Positions 1-6,776 of a stretch of DNA of 34,227 bases are shown one piece after another. The position numbers were made by a program, and so were the translations under genes. How positions within the stretch are numbered: the first letter of the stretch is position 1; every line of letters begins with the position of its first letter. Under the pieces are notes generated by a model that searched no databases, was not told the origin of the DNA, and saw nothing but the letters and a program-made list of their open reading frames with translations. This DNA is from Alphaproteobacteria bacterium (GTDB lineage Bacteria > Pseudomonadota > Alphaproteobacteria > Rhizobiales > Hyphomicrobiaceae), in contig JAHJQI010000043.1 in the NCBI GenBank assembly GCA_018819265.1, positions 1-34,227 of the forward strand. Reading direction: 5' to 3'.

Positions 1-47
1 ATTTTGCCCGCGATAATGCGATTGACGTACTATCAGGAACAAACATG

Positions 48-65
48 ATAATAACTTATGGTTGT
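48..65 (+). repeat. 18-bp direct repeat, copy 1 (partner at 4103-4120)
   Basis: ATAATAACTTATGGTTGT here and ATAATGCCTTATGGTTGT at 4103-4120 match at 16 of 18 bases in the same orientation. Both copies are in AT-rich non-coding DNA, and they bracket the whole minus-strand block from repA to the 106-codon gene. This could be a duplicated regulatory site or a trace of rearrangement. The rest of 1-96 is AT-rich, and no gene was found in it. Confidence 0.4.
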
Positions 66-96
66 TTTAATGGCAAATATAAAAAACATGAAACAA

Positions 97-1128
97 TTAT
101 GGATTGTGTTTGTCGTGATAGGCCCGGCAGTAATTGAAGAAAGCGCTGGAATAATTCTGAGGTTTTTTCTGGGTCTGGAGCCAAGTGTCGAATTCGGGCT
201 GCACGCTGGCGGGATCAAGGCCGGGGAATTTGGATTCAATCAGACTGAGCGTGGCCGGGTCGACGTCTTGGGATAGATTCTTGATGAGGGGAGATGATTT
301 GGCTTTTTCGCGCACTTTGAAATGTAAGAGCGGATCCGGTCCTTCGCGGTTTTCAACAGAGAGGGTGAGATCCGGCAGATTATTGAGTTGCACGATTTTG
401 AGGATTTCGTATTTAAAACGCCGAAACGTTCCTTCAGCCCCGGATTTGTCGAAGAGCGTACTGAAGTTGATAGAGAACCCTGCGGCCCCTGCTCCGCCGG
501 CATGCTTGCGGCACACTTTGTAGAGCCAGCGTTCGCGGCCGCCCATCAGGGAAAAATAGAGTGGGTTGATGGTGAGAACCGCGCCATCCATGAGAACCCC
601 ATCATAGAACCAGTCGCTGACCGTGATCTCCATGCCGTTACTGAGGGCGGTCTGGTTGTTGACTTCGTCCTTCCAGGACTCGATCCAGTTGAACTGGTGT
701 TTTTTGGTGGTTTTCAAGTTGCGGACATTGGTGGTGACGGTCGCCGTCTTCAGGCGGCCAAGGGCTTTACGCAGGCGTTCATATTGAGCGCCCCCTGTAT
801 CGCGGTGAATGGAAATCAGGAGCTCGTGCGGGACAAAGCGCAGTGTGCGCGGGATGTGATTGACCTTCTGGTTTTTAAGGCGCGTCAGCTGGGAGGCTGC
901 CCAAATCAGAATATCGGCATCCCAAATGGTGGGCATGCCCAAAGGGCCCGGCTCCACCTTCACATAGCTGACTCCATCAGCCCCGACATATTCGATGGGT
1001 GTGTAGCGGGGTGTTTTGGCCAGGGAAAAAAACGGCCTCTCCATGATCTCACGCTGATCGCGCAGCTGGAAGTCTGTGAGGATGGGTGCAAAAAGATCGA
1101 ACTGGATGGGGCTGTGTGAGGTTTTCAT
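97..1128 (-). CDS. repA: Plasmid replication initiator protein, RepA/RPA type
   Basis: This 343-residue protein resembles the replication initiator A family (RPA) of alphaproteobacterial and related plasmids. The initiator binds the plasmid origin and recruits host replication proteins. Seen in the sequence: an N-terminal MERPFFSLAKTPR segment (about residues 29-41), a central GMPTIWDADILIWAASQL stretch (about 63-80) and a basic, helix-rich middle that fits winged-helix DNA binding, all family hallmarks as I remember them. The length is normal for the family. The ATG at 1128 has only a distant GGAGA, so its ribosome site is weak. It is the last gene of an apparent parA / RHH protein / repA unit, 74 bp after the stop of the RHH gene. 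The order par before rep is usual for RepA-type plasmids. Its presence shows that this end of the window derives from a replicon. Family assignment is confident; the exact plasmid group is not. Confidence 0.85.
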   Translation of the reverse strand: MKTSHSPIQFDLFAPILTDFQLRDQREIMERPFFSLAKTPRYTPIEYVGADGVSYVKVEPGPLGMPTIWDADILIWAASQLTRLKNQKVNHIPRTLRFVPHELLISIHRDTGGAQYERLRKALGRLKTATVTTNVRNLKTTKKHQFNWIESWKDEVNNQTALSNGMEITVSDWFYDGVLMDGAVLTINPLYFSLMGGRERWLYKVCRKHAGGAGAAGFSINFSTLFDKSGAEGTFRRFKYEILKIVQLNNLPDLTLSVENREGPDPLLHFKVREKAKSSPLIKNLSQDVDPATLSLIESKFPGLDPASVQPEFDTWLQTQKKPQNYSSAFFNYCRAYHDKHNP

Positions 1129-1202
1129 GGGTCTGGGTGCTGAGGTCTCCTTGTAATTCCGGTTTTGGGTGCGCCCTTGGCGCGTCCCCTCCTCCCGGTG
1201 GT

Positions 1203-1769
1203 TTAGTGTGGTCGTTGTTGGCGGGATGGCGCTCCTTGGAAGGCGATGGCAGGAAGACCACGCTGTTTGAACAGCATGTCGATCGCTTCTCGAAGCAAGT
1301 CCTCTTCGGATGTGCGCTCATTAAAGCAGAGCACGCGGAGTTGGTCTTTGGCTGGTTCCGCTAAATAGGTTGCGGCTCGTTTGAGCGCACGCCGGTAGGG
1401 CGAGAGTGACGGTGCCGCTAAGGATGCAGAGGGTTGGGATTTTGGGGGCGGCATAAAATCCTGGACCTCGTCCCCTTGGGCATTCAGGACGGCCTGGGCA
1501 TAGGAGCGCGGGTGCGCGGGCGCGTGAGTGCCGGGGGGCGTGCTGCCTTCGGAGGCAGAGTGTTGTGATGTAGCGGTTGGGGCCGATTGAGCATCGGGGC
1601 GCTGGGGTGCGCGGTCACTAGAGAGCGCGGGCGCGTGGGCGCGTGAGGGTGTCTCTTCCGCAAGGCGCGTATTGTCTTCGATAAAGGACTTGGGAAGAAA
1701 ATCGGGGCGCTGGGCTCGTTCCTTTATTACGTTGGCCAGGGATGATTTTGACTTATTGGTTTTGGACAT
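1203..1769 (-). CDS. Ribbon-helix-helix-like partition partner (ParG-like)
   Basis: This 188-residue protein has three visible parts. The N-terminus is basic (MSKTNKSKSSLANVIKERA). A long middle (about 35-115) is low-complexity and rich in Ala, Pro, Ser, Thr and His. The C-terminus (about 140-180) includes KDQLRVLCFNERTSEEDLL and a final GLPAIA, which resembles the antitoxin-like ribbon-helix-helix fold used by small centromere-binding proteins. I chose the ATG at 1769 because it gives a 17-bp overlap with the end of parA, typical of ParA/ParG-type pairs. A start further upstream would run deep into parA. Inferred role: it binds the plasmid centromere, stimulates ParA ATPase and represses the operon. 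Likely sites are the GC-rich repeats upstream of parA. The RHH call rests on pattern only, and a classical ParB HTH domain is not seen. Confidence 0.6.
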   Translation of the reverse strand: MSKTNKSKSSLANVIKERAQRPDFLPKSFIEDNTRLAEETPSRAHAPALSSDRAPQRPDAQSAPTATSQHSASEGSTPPGTHAPAHPRSYAQAVLNAQGDEVQDFMPPPKSQPSASLAAPSLSPYRRALKRAATYLAEPAKDQLRVLCFNERTSEEDLLREAIDMLFKQRGLPAIAFQGAPSRQQRPH

Positions 1770-2442
1770 GGCGGTGCACGGCCTCCTTTTGGGGTTGAAG
1801 TTTGCGCTGGGCTTGATGCTCGCGCAGGAAATAAAGAACGATGGCCTTAAACAGGGCCGAAAACTCAACGGCAGCTTTGCCGTCAGGCTCATATTCAAAA
1901 ATTGTCTGCAGGGGTGTGGTGTGCCGGCGGATCGCGGCACGGTTATGAATGCGGTTGGGAAGCGTGGTCAGCCCATATTGCATCAGGGCTTCTTCCGCAT
2001 CATCGGCTTCCGAGCCGTAGGTCGGGCACTCATTGAGCACGGCAAAGGACGGCTTTTTGACCGTCTCAAGAACGGTGACGGTTCGCTCCAGAGCCACAAG
2101 ATCAAAGCAGGAGGGCTTTGTGGGAATAATAATGAGATCAGCCAGCTTGGCGACGCGGATGGCGTATTCCGACGCGTTTGGGGGTGTATCGACGATAAAA
2201 TAATCAACACCGGCCTGGCGGGCGAGTTCCTGGTTTTCACCGAGGCGATCGGGAAAGGAGGAGATGACATCCGGCTCAAGACCGTCTTGGCGGTCTTTGT
2301 ACCAGTTATAGGCGGATTGCTGGGGGTCGGTGTCGGCCAAGACAGCGTGAAAGCCGCTTTTTATGGCCGCGGCCGCAAGATTGATGGCGAGCGTTGTTTT
2401 TCCGGCTCCTCCCTTTTGTGACATGACGACAATAGTTTTCAC
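1753..2442 (-). CDS. parA: ParA-family partition ATPase
   Basis: A 229-residue ParA/MinD-type ATPase that segregates plasmid copies by forming ATP-dependent gradients on the nucleoid. The deviant Walker A motif is at the extreme N-terminus (KGGAGKTTLAIN, about 10-21), with both lysines characteristic of the family. Walker A' follows as VDYFIVDTPPNA (about 79-90), with further conserved residues in LIIIPTKPS (about 104-112). The length and the absence of an N-terminal HTH make it type Ib, the class that pairs with small RHH partners such as ParG. That fits the gene directly downstream. Start at 2442: the preceding stretch holds AGGAGTTCATCG, a reasonable ribosome site. It leads the minus-strand par-rep unit, and the GC-rich repeat region lies immediately upstream. 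Confidence 0.92.
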   Translation of the reverse strand: MKTIVVMSQKGGAGKTTLAINLAAAAIKSGFHAVLADTDPQQSAYNWYKDRQDGLEPDVISSFPDRLGENQELARQAGVDYFIVDTPPNASEYAIRVAKLADLIIIPTKPSCFDLVALERTVTVLETVKKPSFAVLNECPTYGSEADDAEEALMQYGLTTLPNRIHNRAAIRRHTTPLQTIFEYEPDGKAAVEFSALFKAIVLYFLREHQAQRKLQPQKEAVHRHVQNQ

Positions 2443-2617
2443 GATGAACTCCTGAGCTGACGGGTGCGTGGGTACGCGGGATTATAGGTGCGCGAGCTCG
2501 TGGGTGCTTAAAATCAAATTGTCAAAGAATGCGCGGGTTTTGACTGAGATCATAAGAGCCCGCGAGCCCTTGGGTGCGTAGGATGTGAGTCACGCGGGAC
2601 CAAGGGAGCGCAATTGA
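2443..2617. repeat. GC-rich repeats upstream of parA, candidate centromere/operator
   Basis: A 20-mer at 2491-2510 (CGCGAGCTCGTGGGTGCTTA) recurs at 2561-2580 with 3 mismatches, exactly 70 bp later. Shorter relatives such as GGGTGCGTGGG lie at 2462-2472. In type Ib partition systems, direct repeats just upstream of parA act as both the centromere and the operator for the RHH protein. That role is inferred from position and repetition only. Confidence 0.45.
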
Positions 2618-2881
2618 ATTATCCGTCAGTATAAGTTTTTACTTCAAGGATTAAGTGGCGATATATCAAATCTATCCACAGGCGCCCCTGATATAGGTTG
2701 GGAATCACCTGATGCGGTTTCTATTATAAAGGATCAAAATCCTTATTTGCTTTTTTTGTATGTAGATGGGCGCGGGCTTGGTGATGAGGGCAATAGGGCT
2801 GCTTTGGTTGAGCACTTCAGCGCAAGACGATCTCCCTGGGAGAGGCCTTTAAGTTTAAGGGGCGAGGGGGCCTGGAGATGA
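2618..2881 (+). other. 87-codon open frame lacking ATG/GTG/TTG at its start; possible small gene
   Basis: The plus strand is open from the TGA at 2615-2617 to a TGA at 2879-2881. No ATG is available near the beginning. The only well-placed ribosome site (AAGGGAG, 2602-2608) sits 9 bases before an ATT codon at 2618, a very rare initiator. The translation is protein-like (for example DIGWESPDAVSIIK and YLLFLYVDGRGLGDEGNRAA) and shows no relationship I recognise. It ends directly against the stop of the convergent gene at 2882. It could be a real gene with an unusual start, a decayed gene, or chance. A CTATCCACA at 2672-2680 and the hairpin AAGGAT-CAAA-ATCCTT at 2729-2744 lie inside it, which argues for caution. 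Confidence 0.3.
2672..2680 (+). promoter_or_regulatory. DnaA-box-like sequence
   Basis: CTATCCACA differs by one base from the DnaA box TTATCCACA and lies in AT-rich sequence upstream of the par-rep genes. A single box is weak evidence. It may mark part of the plasmid origin, but no cluster of boxes or clear iterons was seen here. Confidence 0.3.
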
Positions 2882-3259
2882 TCAAATCTTTTCTTTCAAT
2901 CGGTAGACCCGGCAGGGTATGTGGGCATGAACCGCGTTAAAGGCCTGGGCCTGGTCATGATGAAAGAACCAGATGGGGGCTTCATCTATGCGTCCGGTAT
3001 CTTCGAGCGCGCTGAGATCAAACACATCACCGAGAGAGCCGGAGAAGCTGCAATATCCGTGACCTAAATAATATCGCTGGTCGGTGGGTTGATGGCTTGA
3101 GGTTGTTTGCATGTGCTGACCATAGTGATGGGCAAGGCGGCGGATACTGCCATCGGGCATGATCACTTTATCGCCGACGCGGGCGCCGCTACGCTTGTTC
3201 CAGGCTTGGGTGCGTGTTGTGAGGATGGTTTGATCCAGGCTGTCGAGTGATTGGCTCAT
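2882..3259 (-). CDS. Plasmid-type hypothetical protein (125 aa)
   Basis: I do not recognise a named family, although similar proteins occur on proteobacterial plasmids as far as I recall. Visible features are a central region rich in small residues and Tyr (YYLGHGYCSFSGSLGDV, about 74-90), followed by APIWFFHHDQAQAFNAVHAH (about 94-113) and a short basic C-terminus. No signal peptide or membrane segment is evident, so it is probably cytosolic. Its ATG at 3259 overlaps the TGA of the upstream gene as ATGA, so the two are translationally coupled and probably work together. The function is unknown. Confidence 0.7.
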   Translation of the reverse strand: MSQSLDSLDQTILTTRTQAWNKRSGARVGDKVIMPDGSIRRLAHHYGQHMQTTSSHQPTDQRYYLGHGYCSFSGSLGDVFDLSALEDTGRIDEAPIWFFHHDQAQAFNAVHAHIPCRVYRLKEKI

Positions 3260-3666
3260 GCGCGGCCTCCCTGGGATAGGGAAGGAACAAGGCGCATGAT
3301 TTGCTCTGCCAAAAGCGGGATATCATCCAGCAGATCCAGGCGGGCAAAATGATTGGTGCCGCCGGAGTAATCTTTACGGCCCTGACATGAGCGGATCAGG
3401 ATCCCGCACGAGCCCCCAATTCGGTCTTGTGAGACCGATATATAGACCTGCTCATGATGAAGGGTTATGTCTCCGGAGACCGCGATGCCCGCCATATTGG
3501 AGCGTAGATCATAGGAGGAGGGGGCCCATCCGCAATAAGCGGCCAGAGCTTTGAGCTGTTTGCGCGCTGCGCGGTGAAAGGTTTTTTTCCGGCTTTCGTC
3601 ATAGTCGGTCGGTGTTTTCCAATCAAAGCCAGAGGCATTGGACGTTGGATTGAGATCGTAGGGCAT
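3256..3666 (-). CDS. Plasmid-type hypothetical protein (136 aa), coupled to the next gene
   Basis: Unrecognised soluble protein. The N-terminal half is basic (ESRKKTFHRAARKQLKALAA, about 24-43). The second half alternates strands and small residues (AGIAVSGDITLHHEQVYISV, about 59-78, then GGSCGILIRSCQGRKDYSGG). The ATG at 3666 is preferred over the GTG two codons upstream because AGGAG lies 5 bases before it. It overlaps the following 125-residue gene by 4 bp (ATGA). The pair sits in the plasmid-like region between the par-rep unit and the H-NS-like gene, consistent with plasmid maintenance or transfer accessory functions. That is context only. Confidence 0.7.
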   Translation of the reverse strand: MPYDLNPTSNASGFDWKTPTDYDESRKKTFHRAARKQLKALAAYCGWAPSSYDLRSNMAGIAVSGDITLHHEQVYISVSQDRIGGSCGILIRSCQGRKDYSGGTNHFARLDLLDDIPLLAEQIMRLVPSLSQGGRA

Positions 3667-3744
3667 GGGCACTCCTTGGGTTGCGGATTGAGGACCATGG
3701 CTCTCTCTGAGGACCTTGATCTTTTCACCGCCCCGAAGGGGCTC

Positions 3745-4065
3745 TCATCTCTTGGAGGTGTCAAAATTGTCGGCTGCGCAATCATAAGGCCGCAGCGTGA
3801 TCTCGGGATCGAAGCTAATGGAAGAGGGGCGCCCGTGTTCGTCGACCAGTGTGAGATACAACGCAGCGCGCTTGAAGCGGTGAGTGGATGAAAAGGGCTC
3901 GAGCATCCGGATCGTGGCATAAAGCGTGTCTTTAAGTTCGCTGACTGTTAAGGGCACATCATCGCGGCCGCTCATACGAAGGATCAGGGAACCGGGCGCG
4001 CGAGGCTCTTTGGACGTTTTGGATGCGGTTTGGCGGGAACGCCGTGATGGTGGAATGCGGCTCAC
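3745..4065 (-). CDS. Hypothetical protein (106 aa), GTG start
   Basis: Unrecognised. The N-terminal 30 residues are strongly basic and Ser/Arg-rich and look disordered. The rest (about 35-100) has helical and strand character, including VSELKDTLYATIRMLEPF and the strand-like RAALYLTLVDEHGRPSSISF. The only in-frame start giving this length is GTG at 4065, with a weak AGGCA upstream. It lies 78 bp upstream of the 136-residue gene and may head the same minus-strand transcript, with its promoter in the AT-rich gap to the H-NS-like gene. Because start and homology are both uncertain, this is a moderate call. Confidence 0.5.
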   Translation of the reverse strand: MSRIPPSRRSRQTASKTSKEPRAPGSLILRMSGRDDVPLTVSELKDTLYATIRMLEPFSSTHRFKRAALYLTLVDEHGRPSSISFDPEITLRPYDCAADNFDTSKR

Positions 4066-4255
4066 TTCGTTAGTGTGCCTTATAATAGAATTATTTCAAG
4101 AAATAATGCCTTATGGTTGTGAATTGTCATTCGCCGCATGCGTGCATATAAGCGCTGGCGTGTTCAGATCGGCGCGGTTGTAAAAAATAAAGACTTATGA
4201 CGCATAATATATCTTTACCATAATGGATCAGTGGTGCTAACCGGGGAGATATTGA
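4066..4255. promoter_or_regulatory. AT-rich divergent promoter region with palindrome and repeat copy 2
   Basis: This gap separates the minus-strand 106-codon gene from the plus-strand H-NS-like gene and is much richer in A+T than its surroundings. It contains an 8-bp-arm inverted repeat ATTATTTC-AA-GAAATAAT at 4090-4107. This abuts the second copy of the 18-bp direct repeat (4103-4120). Possible promoter elements for the H-NS-like gene are TTGTAA (4178-4183) and CATAAT (4203-4208), with a long 19-bp spacer. Such a region would suit autoregulation by the H-NS-like protein, which is an inference. Confidence 0.45.
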
Positions 4256-4597
4256 ATGCTTCGCAAAGGACGCAAACCCATGGCTAAGAATGATTTCAGC
4301 GGTATGACCCTTAAGCAGATGGTGGATATGCATGAGAGGCTGGGTTCCGCAATTGAGGATAAGCGCAAAGAGGATCGCGAGGATACGCGGCGCGCTCTGG
4401 AGGAACTCGCGGAGAAGCGCGGATTTAGCGTATCCGATTTGTTTGGGTCTGCCGGACGCAAGAAGGGCGGCAAGGTCGCTGTAAAATATATCAACCCGGA
4501 AAACCGCTCGGAGACCTGGACAGGCCGTGGCCGTACGCCGCGCTGGCTGGCCGAAAAGCTGAAGAAGGGCGCCAAGATCGATCAGTTTGAAATTTGA
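4256..4597 (+). CDS. H-NS histone family nucleoid-associated DNA-binding protein
   Basis: A 113-residue H-NS-like protein that binds curved AT-rich DNA and silences foreign genes. The N-terminal half (about 15-65) is a charged helix suited to oligomerisation. The C-terminus carries the family DNA-binding motif KYINPENRSETWTGRGRTP (about 79-97), matching the YxNPxxxxxTWTGRGRxP signature, then a basic tail. The first ATG (4256) has GGGGAGA 6 bases upstream. A second ATG at 4280 (MAKNDF) has AAAGGA and could be the true start, giving 105 residues. It is the only plus-strand gene in the plasmid-like region and is followed by a strong terminator. Plasmid-borne H-NS homologues are known to act as stealth factors that limit the cost of incoming AT-rich DNA, which fits this setting. 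Confidence 0.85.
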   Translation: MLRKGRKPMAKNDFSGMTLKQMVDMHERLGSAIEDKRKEDREDTRRALEELAEKRGFSVSDLFGSAGRKKGGKVAVKYINPENRSETWTGRGRTPRWLAEKLKKGAKIDQFEI

Positions 4598-4621
4598 TGA
4601 TTGGTTATGTGGGACAGGCAT

Positions 4622-4655
4622 AAAGAGGCCCGGCATAGTCCGGGCCTCTTTATTT
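4622..4655 (+). terminator. Rho-independent terminator of the H-NS-like gene
   Basis: A perfect 12-bp stem AAAGAGGCCCGG / CCGGGCCTCTTT with the 6-base loop CATAGT, followed by ATTTATT. It starts 24 bases after the stop codon. The A-rich 5' flank lets it act in both directions, so it could also stop minus-strand transcripts coming from 4683-5075. Confidence 0.9.
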
Positions 4656-4682
4656 ATTGATATCATGGCTGGGCGAGGGCCC

Positions 4683-5075
4683 CTATGTTTGGCTATGGCG
4701 ATCGGAGGGCTGCGTATGCAGGAGATAAATCAGGCTCTCTGCCATTCGTAAGGCTGCAAGAAAGGCGTGATGTTTCGCGTCGGTTTCAAACGGCGTGATT
4801 TCGATGGCCTGATGGAGGCTCTTGAGCCAGTGGCCATAGCCTGTTTGCAGCTCGCTGAGCAGGGAGAGAATGAGTGCTGGCGGCAGGGGATCGATGACGG
4901 GGTCGAGTATGCTGTGGCAAGCGAATAATACACGCTGCGCGTCTTCCATATGCTCGTTAGAGAATGTCGGGTCCTCCTCGGCCAGGAATGCAAGAATAGA
5001 GCGGTACGGCTCAAGGCCCGCTGTGAAGTCGATATAGGCTTGCTTACAATCATCAAGGCGCGTGTGAAACGTCAT
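4683..5075 (-). CDS. Hypothetical helical protein (130 aa)
   Basis: Unrecognised. It is predicted mainly helical and soluble, with many Leu/Ala/His residues and no membrane segment. Runs such as YRSILAFLAEEDPTF and ALILSLLSELQTGYGHWLKS suggest a compact helical bundle. The start at 5075 lies only 15 bp after the stop of the 361-residue gene, so the two are probably co-transcribed. Its stop lies close to the H-NS terminator. Position and partner suggest a plasmid transfer or maintenance role, but nothing in the sequence proves it. Confidence 0.6.
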   Translation of the reverse strand: MTFHTRLDDCKQAYIDFTAGLEPYRSILAFLAEEDPTFSNEHMEDAQRVLFACHSILDPVIDPLPPALILSLLSELQTGYGHWLKSLHQAIEITPFETDAKHHAFLAALRMAESLIYLLHTQPSDRHSQT

Positions 5076-5090
5076 GAGAGAGGACCTTTC

Positions 5091-6176
5091 TTAGTCAGGC
5101 TCAGGGAGATTGTTTTGCTCCGGGGCAGGGGATTGCACCCTCAACCGGCCAGCCCGCGCGCCGATGCGCTCCAAAAACGGGGTCTTCCCTTGGTCCGGGG
5201 CGGGAGAGATCGAGGCCGGACCATGGATTTGACGGTCATGGTCGGAGGCAAATTCTCGCCATTGGCGCTGGAGATCTGTCGTTGCGAATTGGGTGAGGGC
5301 GCGGTCAGTTTTACGAAATTGGTCCCTTAGCTGGTCGGCCTGGCCCAGGGCGGCGCGCTTTTCCGCTATGACGGGCCGAATGGCTGTTCTCAGGGCTTGC
5401 TGGTGGGCTTTGACCGTGGCCTTGCGCAGGCTATCGCGGGCGAGGGTGCCAATCGGGATCATCCCATGGCCAGGTTCTGCTGCCAGGGCGCCAGGCGGAG
5501 CCCTGAGCGCTTTATAGTGATCGGCAAAGGCCGCATTGATCTGGCGGCGCAGGGCCGCGCAACGTCGGCGCGCGGCCTGCGAGATTTCGGTGCGGGCGCG
5601 GCGGTGCTCGTTTTGGATGCGGGATTTGAGGGCAGCGACCTCTTGGGCATCTTTCTCGATGGAGCGGCTGAAGGCGGCAGCGGCTGAGGCGGTCTTGCGC
5701 GCCAGGCTGGAGGCCGGCTCGAACTTATTGGCCGGCGAACGGAGCACAGGGTGGGCCGGGCCTATTTGAGAGGGCAGCCGGGTGATGGCCCTGTGCTTGA
5801 GATATTCGCGCAACTGCATGGGGGCGGGACGGAGAAGGCTGCGCGCGTGATCAATTTGATATTCGATTGTCTCGAAGAGGTTGGGTTCGGCGCGCAGTTC
5901 GCGCCGGGCATGACTGAGCAACTCGTAGGCGGAGAAGAGACAAGGCAGGATCCGGGGCAGGGCGGAGCGGTATTCGGCTGTTAGATCGGTTTGTCCCTCA
6001 GCCAGCAGGTCGAAAGGCTTGAAGGCGCGCGTTCCGGTTGCACCCATAAGGATTTCAGCGGCTTTGCGGGCATGACGATGCGACCGCCCGGGCAGAACGA
6101 TTTCATAGAGCTGGTGATCGAAACTCTCCAGTCCGATCCCATAAAACCGATCTTGTCCTGCCTTTTCCCGGCTCAT
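5091..6176 (-). CDS. Plasmid-type hypothetical protein with long basic coiled-coil C-terminus
   Basis: A 361-residue protein, not recognised. The N-terminal third contains YGIGLESFDHQLYEIVLPG (about 12-30) and a helical region. From about residue 170 to 330 it is strongly charged and helical, Ala/Arg/Glu/Gln-rich, as in coiled-coil tails of mobilisation proteins. I see no relaxase active-site motif (no HUH cluster or catalytic Tyr pattern), so calling it a relaxase would be unsupported. Start: ATG at 6176 is preferred because GGGGA lies 5 bases upstream. The frame also holds an ATG at 6188 and a TTG at 6203. It is followed after 15 bp by the 130-residue gene. It lies closest to the integration boundary at about 6460. 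Confidence 0.6.
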   Translation of the reverse strand: MSREKAGQDRFYGIGLESFDHQLYEIVLPGRSHRHARKAAEILMGATGTRAFKPFDLLAEGQTDLTAEYRSALPRILPCLFSAYELLSHARRELRAEPNLFETIEYQIDHARSLLRPAPMQLREYLKHRAITRLPSQIGPAHPVLRSPANKFEPASSLARKTASAAAAFSRSIEKDAQEVAALKSRIQNEHRRARTEISQAARRRCAALRRQINAAFADHYKALRAPPGALAAEPGHGMIPIGTLARDSLRKATVKAHQQALRTAIRPVIAEKRAALGQADQLRDQFRKTDRALTQFATTDLQRQWREFASDHDRQIHGPASISPAPDQGKTPFLERIGARAGRLRVQSPAPEQNNLPEPD

Positions 6177-6366
6177 CCTCGTCCCCATCCAGTGCGCGTG
6201 CAAACGGGCGCTGGATGAGAGATTGTGAGAACCGCCTTTGGTTTAAGCGGGTCGCGTCAACCGTCGTGAGGATGGCAGGGCTTGAGAGGCTGGTGGATAA
6301 TCTCGTATGTTTCTTGATACGCCCGAGGATTCCGCGTGAAATGCCCCGGGAACAGAGGCGCGATTT

Positions 6367-6402
6367 AGCACCACATTCAGCACCACACGCAGCACTACAC
6401 AG
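6367..6402 (+). repeat. Three tandem 12-bp repeats beside the attachment site
   Basis: AGCACCACATTC, AGCACCACACGC and AGCACTACACAG follow one another without gaps. They lie 58 bp inside the presumed element end at 6460. Tyrosine integrases use short repeated arm-type sites flanking the core site, so these are candidate integrase or excisionase sites. The rest of 6177-6460 shows no convincing gene. Confidence 0.5.
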
Positions 6403-6460
6403 AAAGACTGGCACTAAAAAATACAAGCAGCATCAAAGACATAGGAGAGGCCTGGCCATG

Positions 6461-6485
6461 GGTTCGAATCCTCCCGCCCCAGCCA
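6461..6485 (+). other. 3' fragment of a tRNA-Gln gene: candidate att site (element/chromosome junction)
   Basis: GGTTCGAATCCTCCCGCC followed by CCAGCCA reads as the T-loop (TTCGAAT), T-stem 3' strand, acceptor 3' strand CGCCCCA, discriminator G and CCA of a tRNA. An acceptor strand ending in A72 with G73 and CCA is the hallmark of bacterial tRNA-Gln, which begins U1. The 5' part is missing: no TGGGGCG lies 70-75 bases upstream, and the upstream half of the T-stem (ATGGG) no longer pairs properly. Integration into a tRNA gene leaves exactly such a 3' duplicate at one end. The orientation puts the inserted element on the left and the original downstream DNA on the right. Confidence 0.65.
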
Positions 6486-6776
6486 CGAAACTTATTGATT
6501 TGGCTTTTGTTTTAAGCTACCCGCTCACGACTAATTAGTCTCGTACTTTCCGCGGGTTACACGCCTGTCCATCTCGACACGCTCTCCTGAGACCGCTCAT
6601 CGAGCGCGATGCATCCGGGCTACGGCCAAAAGTCTCTTGAGGTTAAAAACGGCCAGCCAGATTGCCATGTGTTTCGGAGACGGGTGGGTGACTGGCTGGA
6701 GGGCGGGCCGAGCGACTGTGAAAACGCCCTATACTGAGACCGCGAAAAGATTGCCCGCAAGCGACGTTGGAGCAAC
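6486..6776. other. Gene-free stretch with a 12-bp palindrome
   Basis: No gene is supported here. A perfect palindrome GACTAATTAGTC occupies 6529-6540. The stretch separates the tRNA fragment from the 3' end of the serine recombinase gene. It is therefore also where an attachment site of that recombinase could lie, though no core can be identified without the other junction. Confidence 0.4.

Noticed and set aside
5091..6176. Relaxase/mobilisation nuclease
   Set aside because: The coiled-coil, basic tail is suggestive, but no HUH or catalytic Tyr motif is present.
6103..6538. Frames of about 107 codons on both strands over the integration junction
   Set aside because: Both are unlike any protein, cross the tRNA fragment and repeats, and lack ribosome sites.
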